7,464 nucleotides of DNA from Cryomorphaceae bacterium. GTDB lineage: Bacteria > Bacteroidota > Bacteroidia > Flavobacteriales > Schleiferiaceae. The position numbers and the translations under genes were made by a program. The notes beneath the pieces were generated by a model. The model saw only the letters and a program-made list of their open reading frames with translations, did not search any database and had not been told where the DNA came from. Shown here piece by piece: positions 1-5,749 of the stretch (position 1 is its first letter; every line of letters begins with the position of its first letter). The DNA is taken from NCBI GenBank assembly GCA_003451355.1, contig DMDX01000124.1, positions 4,123-11,586 on the forward strand, read 5' to 3'.

Positions 1-241
1 TTTTTGGAACCCATTTCGCCCATTGCTCTTCAGTGTGTGAGCCTGGCGCATAGGCGAGGTGGCAGCGCCCGCAGTTTGCAGCATACAGTGCTTGTCCGGC
101 CGTGAAATCCGCCATACTGTACCCGGGGTATTTCTCTTGGGCCGCGGTCAAATTGATGGCAGATGCGCTTTTGGCGGATCCGCACGCAACAGATAAACCA
201 AGGACAAGGGTGAGCACTAAGAGTGTTGCAAACATTTTCAT
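1..241 (-). CDS. c-type cytochrome lipoprotein, N-terminal part (runs off left edge)
   Basis: This is the first 80 residues of a gene that continues beyond position 1. The start is ATG at 241-239, with an in-frame TAA at 253-251 just upstream; a second ATG at 235 is possible. Residues 1-19 form a hydrophobic signal segment ending in LSVA before Cys20 and Gly21, a relaxed lipobox, so the protein is probably an outer- or inner-membrane lipoprotein facing the periplasm. A covalent haem site, CGRCH, sits at residues 57-61 inside the context GQALYAANCGRCH, typical of small class I cytochrome c domains. The following SHTEEQWAKWVPK resembles the stretch that precedes the axial Met in this family, and that Met would lie just outside the window. 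By family it carries electrons in the periplasm; its partner is unknown. It is divergent from the DUF2490 gene with only 27 bases between the starts. Confidence 0.85.
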   Translation of the reverse strand, partial: MKMFATLLVLTLVLGLSVACGSAKSASAINLTAAQEKYPGYSMADFTAGQALYAANCGRCHLAYAPGSHTEEQWAKWVPK

Positions 242-245
242 AATC

Positions 246-253
246 CCAATTTA
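246..253 (-). promoter_or_regulatory. putative -7 box of the cytochrome gene
   Basis: On the minus strand this reads TAAATTGG, seven of eight matches to the Bacteroidota -7 consensus TAnnTTTG, and it ends four bases before the ATG at 241. No convincing TTG was found at the -33 spacing. If it is used, the transcript would be almost leaderless. Support is positional only. Confidence 0.35.
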
Positions 254-256
254 GCG

Positions 257-264
257 TAACTTTT
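257..264 (+). promoter_or_regulatory. putative -7 box of the DUF2490-sulfotransferase-aminotransferase run
   Basis: This reads TAACTTTT, seven of eight to TAnnTTTG, and ends four bases before the GTG start at 269. It lies back to back with the opposing box at 246-253, separated by three bases, so polymerase could hardly occupy both promoters at once. No TTG lies at the standard -33 distance. Confidence 0.35.
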
Positions 265-268
265 CGAC

Positions 269-952
269 GTGTACTTTTTAAAAATAGCATGGGTTCTGCG
301 GATTCGCGTTGCGGCCCTTTTAATTTTAAGCGTTCCGCTGTCGGCCCAGACCGACCCCCTAGGACTGTGGGCAATTTACTTTGGCACCTATGAGGTAGCG
401 CCGAAATGGGCCGTTTTTACGGACGTCCAGCAGCGCATTAATTCTGAGCCTCAGCATCAAATCCAAACCATGCTGCGGCTTGGGCTACAGCGAACGATAA
501 ACGACCACCAAAGTGTGATGTTGGGTGCAGCAGGCATCCCCACGCAGGTGGCGAATCAAGAGCCGCGGTTTGAGTTTCGAATTTTTGAACAGTTCATGAG
601 CACGCACCAATGGCAACGCGCAACACTACGGCATCGTGTTCGGGTTGAGCAGCGCTTAATGGGTAGCGAGCTGGCCCATCGACTTCGCTACTTTGTGCAG
701 CTGAACACCCCGATTTATCGCGGCGAACAGGGCACTCGGGTTCCCTATGTATCGATATACAACGAGCTCTTTATGCAGCCGAGTGCCGATGGTTTGTTTG
801 ACCGCAATCGTTTTTTTGGCGGAATTGGCTACCCATTTTCACGGTATATGAGAATGGAATTTGGAGCGATGGCTCAAACGACGCAATCCGCGACGTCGGT
901 GCAGTGGAATGTGCTACTGTACCATAATATTCCTTTTGGGCACTCGGAATGA
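269..952 (+). CDS. DUF2490 family outer-membrane beta-barrel-like protein
   Basis: The protein has 227 residues and begins at GTG 269. That start is effectively forced: an in-frame TAA lies at 257-259 and no ATG precedes the signal peptide. Residues 11-26 form a Sec signal peptide ending LSA before Gln27, a usual Bacteroidota cut. The mature part has the repeated amphipathic strands and Arg/Glu-rich turns of DUF2490: RHRVRVEQRL at 121-130, RLRYFVQLNTP at 138-148, YNELFM at 164-169 and DRNRFFGGIGY at 178-188. Family members are predicted outer-membrane barrels with no established function. Its TGA overlaps the ATG of the sulfotransferase (ATGA), which implies translational coupling, although a functional link between an envelope protein and the two cytoplasmic enzymes is not obvious. 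Confidence 0.85.
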   Translation: MYFLKIAWVLRIRVAALLILSVPLSAQTDPLGLWAIYFGTYEVAPKWAVFTDVQQRINSEPQHQIQTMLRLGLQRTINDHQSVMLGAAGIPTQVANQEPRFEFRIFEQFMSTHQWQRATLRHRVRVEQRLMGSELAHRLRYFVQLNTPIYRGEQGTRVPYVSIYNELFMQPSADGLFDRNRFFGGIGYPFSRYMRMEFGAMAQTTQSATSVQWNVLLYHNIPFGHSE

Positions 953-1659
953 GCTACGTACACGCCCTTTCGGGACCCCGAAACGTTTCTACTGCACTGA
1001 TGTACAGCTTTGCCCAGCGGCCGGGCTGGTCGGTAGTCGACGAGCCTTTTTATGCGGCGTACTTGGCGCGAACGGGCGCGGACCATCCCGGACGTGCGGA
1101 CGTTTTGGGGAGCCAGCCTAACGATCCAGCCGAGGTTTGGGCTCAGATCGCGGGGCACCCCCAACCGGTGTACCTCAAAAACATGGCGCACCACATGGAC
1201 GGCGTGGACCTCACCCCCGCGGCGGGCTGGAAGCACATTCTGTGGATCCGAAGTCCTCGCAAGGTCATCGCCTCGTTTGCCAAGGTTGTTCCGGACGTGC
1301 AGCTTCGCGACGTGGCGCTGCGCGAGCAGCTTGAGGCGCTGAACCAGCTTCAGTCGATGGGCTCCCAATACGTGGTGGTCGACTCGGACCAACTCCTGAG
1401 GGATCCCGGTCGCGGATTTCAGAAGCTGTGTGCGGCGCTGGACCTTGAGTTTCGACCGGAACAGCTTTCGTGGCCGGCTGGCCCCAAGCCCTTCGACGGG
1501 GCATGGGCTCCGCATTGGTATGCTCAAGTGCATCAGTCCACCGGCTTTGGCCCGGCGGCTCCTGAACCCGCTCGAATGGCTGAACACCTCGAGGCCTTAG
1601 CCGAAGATGCCGCTCCGTGGTACGCACAGTTGGCGCCGCACGCCCTTACCCTTGACTAA
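949..1659 (+). CDS. sulfotransferase-family protein (PAPS-type P-loop fold)
   Basis: This is a cytoplasmic protein of 236 residues with no signal peptide. Residues 8-18, SGPRNVSTALM, match the phosphosulfate-binding loop of PAPS sulfotransferases. HILWIRSPRKVIASF at 96-110 matches the 3'-phosphate-binding element, with Arg101 and Ser109 at the canonical spacing of eight. VVDEPFYA at 29-36 and WAPHWYAQVHQSTGF near 186-200 are further conserved-looking blocks. The closest relatives I recall are the N-terminal domains of plant branched-chain-aminotransferase-like proteins, which share the SAPRSLSTSLMYSFAQR-type start and the DEP motif. The acceptor is unknown, and sulfonation itself is inferred from the fold. 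The gene starts by ATGA overlap with the DUF2490 gene and is followed 11 bases later by the aminotransferase. It is shorter than animal SULTs (about 290 residues) but looks complete. Confidence 0.85.
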   Translation: MSYVHALSGPRNVSTALMYSFAQRPGWSVVDEPFYAAYLARTGADHPGRADVLGSQPNDPAEVWAQIAGHPQPVYLKNMAHHMDGVDLTPAAGWKHILWIRSPRKVIASFAKVVPDVQLRDVALREQLEALNQLQSMGSQYVVVDSDQLLRDPGRGFQKLCAALDLEFRPEQLSWPAGPKPFDGAWAPHWYAQVHQSTGFGPAAPEPARMAEHLEALAEDAAPWYAQLAPHALTLD

Positions 1660-1670
1660 ATTCGTTTCAA

Positions 1671-2579
1671 ATGCTTCAAACGTTCAATCCCCAAAATGCC
1701 AACCTGCAGGTCTGGGTCGGCGACCGCCTCTGGCCCCGCGACCAGGCAAAAGTGAGCGTATTCGATTCCTCCGTTCAAGGGGGTGACGCGGTCTGGGAGG
1801 GCCTTCGGGTTTATGCCAACGGGATTTTTGCCCTTGACTACCACCTCGACCGATTGTTTGCTTCGGCCCACGCGATGGCCTTCGCCAACGTCCCGACACG
1901 GGACGAAGTCCGTTCCGCAGTATTTCAAACGCTTGGAGCGAATGGCATGCGGGGCGACAGCCACATTCGCCTCACCCTGACGCGCGGCGAGAAGATTACC
2001 TCAGGAATGGATCCGCGCCTCAACCAAAAGGGCTGCACCCTTATCGTGCTGGCCGAGTGGAAGAAGCCGGTCTACGACAACTCTGCGGGAGTGCGCATCG
2101 TGACGTCGGCGATTCGCCGCAACAGTCCGCAGTTTGTGGACTCCAAAATTCACCACAACAACCTGATCAACAACATTTTGGCAAAGATTCAGGCCAACGT
2201 CGCGGGGGCCGACGACGCCCTGATGCTCGACGAGCGCGGATTTGTGGCCGAGATGAACGGAACCAACATCTTCATGATCCGGGGCGGTCACTTGCTTACG
2301 CCGCACGCGACCAACTGCCTTCCAGGAATCACGCGCGGAATCGTGCTGGAGCTGGGGCGTGAGTTGGGGATTCCGACTGAGGAACGCGACCTTTCGCTGA
2401 CCGAACTCTACACGGCCGATGAGGCCTTCGGCACCGGAACCATGGGCGAACTCACCCCCGTGGTTGAGGTGGACGGGCGACGCATCGGCAGTGGCCAGGG
2501 CGGACCGCTCACGGCAAAGCTGGCCGAAGCATTTCATGCCCGCGTAGCGAGCGGTCGCTGGACGGTCGCGTTCCCGTAG
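1671..2579 (+). CDS. fold-type IV PLP aminotransferase (branched-chain/D-amino-acid type)
   Basis: The enzyme has 302 residues, the usual length of IlvE/D-amino-acid aminotransferases. Visible features are FDSSVQGGDAVWEGLRVY (31-48), the dimer and active-site segment of class IV enzymes; HLDRLFASA (58-66) with Arg61, expected to contact the PLP phosphate; the probable Schiff-base Lys159 in DSKIHHNNLINN; Glu194 in AEMNGTNIF, the expected partner of the pyridine nitrogen; LPGITR at 217-222; and FGTGTMGELTPV at 253-264. By family it exchanges the amino group of an amino acid with 2-oxoglutarate or another keto acid, but the substrate cannot be read from sequence. DSKIHHNN differs from the classical IlvE motif, and no other ilv gene is nearby, so a housekeeping role in branched-chain synthesis is not assured. 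It has no Shine-Dalgarno sequence and is probably co-transcribed with the sulfotransferase. Confidence 0.9.
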   Translation: MLQTFNPQNANLQVWVGDRLWPRDQAKVSVFDSSVQGGDAVWEGLRVYANGIFALDYHLDRLFASAHAMAFANVPTRDEVRSAVFQTLGANGMRGDSHIRLTLTRGEKITSGMDPRLNQKGCTLIVLAEWKKPVYDNSAGVRIVTSAIRRNSPQFVDSKIHHNNLINNILAKIQANVAGADDALMLDERGFVAEMNGTNIFMIRGGHLLTPHATNCLPGITRGIVLELGRELGIPTEERDLSLTELYTADEAFGTGTMGELTPVVEVDGRRIGSGQGGPLTAKLAEAFHARVASGRWTVAFP

Positions 2580-2622
2580 TATTCCGAAAATCCGTACTTT
2601 ACAGGGACCTAAACGCTCCTTT

Positions 2623-2821
2623 ATGAAGTTAGTTGCCCGCATCCTCGGGTTGCTGAGCCTAGTGCTCACCGTGCCAATTTATGCGCAAACGGCCCGTATT
2701 TACTAGTTCGCTCAATGCTGAAGAAGTGGAACTTCCCAGTGCTTTGTGGGCGCCCGGAGCCTACTTCGTACGACTGCACACCGAGCGCGGAGTGCATACT
2801 GCGAAGCTAATTCGCCACTAA
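2623..2821 (+). pseudogene. frame-broken mini-gene: signal peptide plus partial T9SS sorting domain
   Basis: ATG 2623 opens a 27-codon frame encoding a clear signal peptide (MKLVARILGLLSLVLTV, cut expected after IYA before Gln) that stops at TAG 2704-2706. The next frame, open from 2663 to TAA 2819-2821, encodes SLNAEEVELPSALW, then APGAYFVRL, and ends GVHTAKLIRH. This is the second half of a type IX secretion C-terminal domain, with its PGxYfv motif and terminal Lys-rich strand. Removing one base around 2701-2707, for example reading TACTAGT as TATAGT, joins them as RIYSSLN and gives about 65 residues. The cargo and the first half of the sorting domain (usual PNP motif) are absent. The simplest reading is a secreted-protein gene that suffered an internal deletion plus a one-base frameshift. 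Alternatives are a sequencing error in a genuine tag-only mini-protein, or two unrelated small ORFs. Confidence 0.65.
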
Positions 2822-2841
2822 GCAGAGTCGATCGATAAATG

Positions 2842-2872
2842 CCCGCCGAGCGCAAGCTCGGCGGGTTTTTTT
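2842..2872 (+). terminator. intrinsic terminator after the plus-strand run
   Basis: A perfect 10-bp GC-rich stem (CCCGCCGAGC with GCTCGGCGGG) closes a GCAA tetraloop and is followed by seven T. It ends the plus-strand transcript. The minus-strand gene stops only three bases beyond the T tract, so the same hairpin may also help end that transcript, although its T tract on that strand (ATTTAT) is weak. Confidence 0.9.
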
Positions 2873-2874
2873 AT

Positions 2875-4227
2875 TTAGTAGCGCTCAGCCCGGCCCTCCA
2901 GCGCCGCCTCGTAGTCGGGCGCGTCGAGGGACTCCTTGCGGGGATAGTCAAACGTTTGAAGTACTTCAAAGTAGGCTTCTCGCGACATGCTGTCGTAATG
3001 AATGAAGCTAAAACTGTATGCGACAGTTTGGTAGAGGTTGAGCACAACGACGGCCACCAACGAGGCCAAACTAATACGCCGCAGCCAATTCGTGGACTTT
3101 TCTTGGATCCGTTGAACATACACGGCTAACGGAATGGAAAGCAGGGCGTACGCATCAATCATGGGGCGGGATCCAAAGCTTCCACCGTACCACCAAGCCC
3201 ACCAGCAGAACGTGACGTAGGTATGAACAATGAGGTAGAGCCCCACCACCAGTCCCCATGTAGGTTTTTTGCGAGCAAGCCCCCAAAACCCGAAGATCAT
3301 AAACGCGGCCATCGGAGTGTACAGCATCCATCCTTTGCGCCAGCTGAATAGGCCTTGGATCCAGGCGGGTTCCGACCAAAAAAAACCCTCAGCGCCATAG
3401 GACCACAGGATCCAGTGGCCGGTACTGAGCTTCCAGTAGATCAACTGCGGAATTCCGACGGCCACAGCCACAGCCACGGCCCGAGCCAAGCGCTTTTCGG
3501 TCAGAAGTCCCGTGGGGAGGCGGCCGTCGAGGGTAAACATTGCGGCGACCGCCAGCGGAATCAGAATGTTTACCGGACGGATCAGTACGATGAGGCCCGC
3601 GAGGGCTCCGAGCACGAGCAGTCGCCAGGCCTGTTCGCGCCGGCGCCAGAGGTCGGCGTGAAACAGCATCGCCGCGGTGAGCATGAAGGTGGCCCCGTGG
3701 CTCATGGCGCCGCGGTAGGTTCCGTAGTAAAAGAGGTTAGTGCCCAAAAAGAGCGCGACGAGCGTCCAGGCAATGGCCGCATCGGGAACGTAGTGGCGCA
3801 GCACCCGCCGAAGCAGCGACAGACCCAATAGCGGGTAGAAGAGGCCGGCGAGGGCGATTCCGACGCGGTAGGGCATTGAAAACCCGTGGGCCTCTGAGGG
3901 ATTCACGGCGAGGGTGTACGCGTGGGAAGCGGCAAAAAACGGCGCGTAGAGCACGGCCATGCCCATGGTGAACTTGAGGTGGCGCCCTCCCGATTCGGGG
4001 TGTTCGTGCACGCCGACGAGTTGGATCATGTCGTACTTCCAGGGCTTTTCGAGCCGCACGTCGCCCTCAATAAACACCATCGGGAGGTAGGCGTAGTAGC
4101 CCGCCACATCGTACGAAATGACCTGGTTGCGCACGTAACCCCGACGTTCCGTCCAAGGCTTTTGCCAAATGGTAAAAACCAGCGCAATTAATGCAATAAA
4201 CCAAAAAACGGACTTCGACCGAACCAT
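2875..4227 (-). CDS. polytopic membrane protein, GT-C glycosyltransferase-like
   Basis: The protein has 450 residues with about ten hydrophobic segments, the first at residues 7-21. The first periplasmic loop carries YDVAGYYAYLP (Asp40), in the place where GT-C enzymes (ArnT/PMT-like, lipid-linked sugar donors) have a catalytic Asp. LIRPVN at 215-220, GLFSWRKGWMLYTP at 292-305 and WWYGGSFGSRPMID at 345-358 resemble blocks in uncharacterised bacterial mannosyltransferase-like membrane proteins. I assign it to that class by pattern only; donor and acceptor are unknown. An upstream ATG at 4254 would add nine residues, but it lies inside the terminator hairpin at 4241-4265. ATG 4227 gives MVRSKS directly before the first membrane segment and has a promoter-like box three bases upstream, so I prefer it. 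The gene stands alone, convergent with the T9SS remnant. Confidence 0.75.
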   Translation of the reverse strand: MVRSKSVFWFIALIALVFTIWQKPWTERRGYVRNQVISYDVAGYYAYLPMVFIEGDVRLEKPWKYDMIQLVGVHEHPESGGRHLKFTMGMAVLYAPFFAASHAYTLAVNPSEAHGFSMPYRVGIALAGLFYPLLGLSLLRRVLRHYVPDAAIAWTLVALFLGTNLFYYGTYRGAMSHGATFMLTAAMLFHADLWRRREQAWRLLVLGALAGLIVLIRPVNILIPLAVAAMFTLDGRLPTGLLTEKRLARAVAVAVAVGIPQLIYWKLSTGHWILWSYGAEGFFWSEPAWIQGLFSWRKGWMLYTPMAAFMIFGFWGLARKKPTWGLVVGLYLIVHTYVTFCWWAWWYGGSFGSRPMIDAYALLSIPLAVYVQRIQEKSTNWLRRISLASLVAVVVLNLYQTVAYSFSFIHYDSMSREAYFEVLQTFDYPRKESLDAPDYEAALEGRAERY

Positions 4228-4230
4228 CCT

Positions 4231-4238
4231 TAAAAGTA
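4231..4238 (-). promoter_or_regulatory. putative -7 box of the GT-C-like gene
   Basis: Read on the minus strand this is TACTTTTA, seven of eight to TAnnTTTG, separated by AGG from the preferred ATG at 4227. It lies directly after the T tract of the upstream terminator, so the end of one unit and the start of the next would touch. No TTG is present at -33; that region is the terminator stem. Confidence 0.35.
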
Positions 4239-4240
4239 CC

Positions 4241-4265
4241 AAAAAAGCCCGCATTTCTGCGGGCT
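4241..4265 (-). terminator. intrinsic terminator of the phosphatase-acidic protein unit
   Basis: On the minus strand, AGCCCGCA pairs with TGCGGGCT around a GAAA tetraloop, and six T overlap and follow the stem (4246-4241). It lies about 120 bases downstream of the acidic-protein stop and just upstream of the next minus-strand gene. On the plus strand the following bases (TCTAGG) make it a poor terminator. Confidence 0.85.
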
Positions 4266-4282
4266 TCTAGGGGAACCAGTAT

Positions 4283-4298
4283 ACCTTAACACCTTAAC
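4283..4298. repeat. two tandem 8-bp copies (ACCTTAAC) in an otherwise empty 3' region
   Basis: ACCTTAAC occurs twice head to tail in the 119-base stretch 4266-4384 between the acidic-protein stop and its terminator. The same stretch holds a short inverted repeat, AGAAGC (4319-4324) with GCTTCT (4333-4338). No ORF or known RNA was recognised there. The repeat itself is exact; any function is unknown and it may be chance. Confidence 0.4.
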
Positions 4299-4384
4299 AC
4301 ACTACGAAACGCAGAGCGAGAAGCGGTTCCGAGCTTCTGATAACAAAGCACGTGCCGCAAGCTTAGGTGTAGGTAAAATTTGGG

Positions 4385-4687
4385 TTATTCTTCTTCGTCT
4401 TCGTCGACTTCGTCGAAATCGAGTTCAAATCCGATCTCTTCGAGAAAGTCTTCGTCGATAAGTACGCCGAATCGGTCGTCTTCTTCCATTTCGACGGTGC
4501 GGGCGCGGCCCTCGTCAAACGCCTCGTTGATGATTCCGCTGAAGACCATTTTCATGACTTCTTCGGCGGCTTGAACGTCGGCCGGAATATCTGATTCGGC
4601 ATCGAGGTTCGACATGACTTCGGCCAACGTGGTGCCGTAGGCATCGCAAAGGGTGTCGAGAATCTGCTGGGCAGTAGGCTGGCTCAT
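4385..4687 (-). CDS. very acidic 100-residue protein of unknown function
   Basis: I do not recognise a family. The first 60 residues look like a small helical domain (QQILDTLCDAYGTTLAEVMSN, then VQAAEEVMKMVFSGIINEAF). The last third is dominated by Asp and Glu, ending FDEVDEDEEE; about 19 of the final 34 residues are acidic. There is no signal peptide or membrane segment, so it should be cytoplasmic. Its ATG overlaps the TGA of the phosphatase gene (ATGA), implying translational coupling, and a terminator follows about 120 bases after its stop. The acidic tail could bind metal or mimic nucleic acid, but nothing in the sequence decides this. The reading frame is credible because of the coupling and because it fills the gap between phosphatase and terminator. 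Confidence 0.75.
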   Translation of the reverse strand: MSQPTAQQILDTLCDAYGTTLAEVMSNLDAESDIPADVQAAEEVMKMVFSGIINEAFDEGRARTVEMEEDDRFGVLIDEDFLEEIGFELDFDEVDEDEEE

Positions 4688-5685
4688 AGGTTGTCGGGTT
4701 TAATAGTGAATTGGTGTACGGGCTGTCCACCGGACCACAAGGTAGCGACCGCGGCGTCGCGGTGCACGTCTAAAGTCATAAATCCGTTGGCAGCTAATGA
4801 AAAAATTGTTTGGGCCTGATCGCCCTCGTAAGCACCGTGCTGAATTTCACCGGTTTCGCGGATTTCGCTTCCGGCACCGGTCACCACATGGTCCAGCGAG
4901 TGCCCCTCCGTAAGTGTGGCCTGAATATGCTGCAGGTCGTGCTCGTGACCGCATAAGTAGGTACGAACCCGGTACTTGGCAAAAAGCGGCCCCCAGTGGT
5001 CGAGGTGGCTTTGGGTTTTGGCGCCCATGCGCTTTCCGCCCGAATAAAGGGGGTGGTGGCCCACCACGACGCGGAAGTCGGCCTTCAACGTATCCATGAC
5101 GGCGCGGAACCATGCCTTTTGCGCCGCGGAATCCTCTTGCCAGACGCGGCGGTACTTCTCTTCGTCGTAGTACTGGTCTTCGGTCGGCGAGGTGTCAATA
5201 AACACCATCGCCAGCTTAACGCCGTCTCGGGCCCAGGTCTTTACGTAGTTTTTGGCGGGCATCTTCCAGCGGTCGGAATTCGGCGACCGGTAGTCCATTT
5301 GGGCCTCAATGCTTCCGCGGTAGTCGTGGTTGCCCAGCACGACGTACCATGGCGCAAACAAGCTTGAGTCGCGGTACACCTTTTCAAACGAGTGGGTCCA
5401 GTGGAGGTCGTCGACCCCAGTGACGCCGTTGTCGTAGAAGTTGTCGCCCGTGCTCACGATAAAGTCGAGCGGAAATTCGCGGGCATAGTCTGCCATTTCG
5501 CTGGCGGTTTGCATTTGCGGGTCAATGCCCATACGTCCCCAGTCGCCAAAAATGAGGCTTCGAAAGATGGGGGCCTCGGTGCGCGCGGGATAAGTGACAG
5601 GGGCCGAAGTAGCCGGTTCCGCCGAAGGTTGGCAGCTCGCGAGGGCCGCGAGGGCAAGGCCGAAAAGGCTGGTGCGGTAGATCAT
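4684..5685 (-). CDS. purple-acid-phosphatase-type metallophosphoesterase lipoprotein
   Basis: The protein has 333 residues, close to the small mammalian-type tartrate-resistant acid phosphatase (about 325). Residues 1-17 are a signal sequence and LASC puts the lipidated Cys at 18, followed by a Ser/Pro/Ala linker. All seven expected metal ligands of purple acid phosphatases are visible: Asp48 in GDWG, Asp81 and Tyr84 in GDNFY, Asn119 in GNHDY, His210 in GHHPLYS, and His247 and His249 in GHEHD. The Tyr ligand separates this group from ordinary metallophosphoesterases. By family it hydrolyses phosphomonoesters with a two-metal (Fe plus Fe, Zn or Mn) centre, here on the periplasmic or outer-membrane surface. 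It heads a two-gene unit with the acidic protein and is divergent from the exported protein at 5750. Confidence 0.92.
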   Translation of the reverse strand: MIYRTSLFGLALAALASCQPSAEPATSAPVTYPARTEAPIFRSLIFGDWGRMGIDPQMQTASEMADYAREFPLDFIVSTGDNFYDNGVTGVDDLHWTHSFEKVYRDSSLFAPWYVVLGNHDYRGSIEAQMDYRSPNSDRWKMPAKNYVKTWARDGVKLAMVFIDTSPTEDQYYDEEKYRRVWQEDSAAQKAWFRAVMDTLKADFRVVVGHHPLYSGGKRMGAKTQSHLDHWGPLFAKYRVRTYLCGHEHDLQHIQATLTEGHSLDHVVTGAGSEIRETGEIQHGAYEGDQAQTIFSLAANGFMTLDVHRDAAVATLWSGGQPVHQFTIKPDNL

Positions 5686-5688
5686 ACT

Positions 5689-5696
5689 TAAAGATA
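5689..5696 (-). promoter_or_regulatory. putative -7 box of the phosphatase unit
   Basis: On the minus strand this reads TATCTTTA, seven of eight to TAnnTTTG, three bases before the ATG at 5685. The nearest upstream TTG on that strand is about 26 bases from the box, longer than the usual spacer. It suggests a leaderless or near-leaderless mRNA. Confidence 0.4.
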
Positions 5697-5738
5697 GACT
5701 CGGGCACAGGGCCTAACGTTACCAAAACATCAAGTTTG

Positions 5739-5746
5739 TAGGTTTG
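5739..5746 (+). promoter_or_regulatory. putative -7 box of the exported propeller-like protein
   Basis: TAGGTTTG is an exact match to TAnnTTTG, three bases before the ATG at 5750. TTA at 5719-5721 lies 17 bases upstream of the box where a -33 TTG would be expected. It overlaps a perfect 8-bp palindrome, TAACGTTA (5714-5721), in the 64-base gap shared with the divergent phosphatase. Confidence 0.45.
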
Positions 5747-5749
5747 TGC

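Noticed and set aside
874..1587. Long open frame on the minus strand opposite the sulfotransferase
   Set aside because: It spans the end of the DUF2490 gene and most of the sulfotransferase, has an Arg/His/Pro-rich low-information translation and no motif. GC-rich codon bias on the opposite strand explains it.
1657..1664. TAAATTCG before the aminotransferase as a separate promoter
   Set aside because: It includes the stop codon of the preceding gene, ends six bases from the ATG, has no well-spaced TTG, and the gene is tightly packed in the run.
2001..2669. 222-codon minus-strand open frame opposite the aminotransferase
   Set aside because: The aminotransferase on the plus strand has all family motifs. 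The antisense translation has none and crosses the 2842-side gene boundaries without sense.
2695..2710. Programmed frameshift in the T9SS mini-gene
   Set aside because: No slippery heptamer or clear downstream pseudoknot was seen near the TAG. Deletion plus frameshift, or a sequence error, is simpler.
3355..3831. 158-codon plus-strand open frame inside the GT-C-like gene
   Set aside because: It is a hydrophilic His/Gly/Gln-rich shadow of membrane-segment codons on the other strand, with no motif.
4283..4298. CRISPR or longer tandem array
   Set aside because: There are only two 8-bp copies and no spacers.
4380..4574. Ser-rich plus-strand open frame in the TTC/GTC repeats
   Set aside because: This is the complement of the Asp/Glu codons of the acidic protein, whose frame is supported by ATGA coupling.
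5744..5749. TTG at 5744 as start of the propeller-like protein
   Set aside because: It overlaps the TAnnTTTG box and would add only MC. ATG 5750 gives a normal signal peptide.
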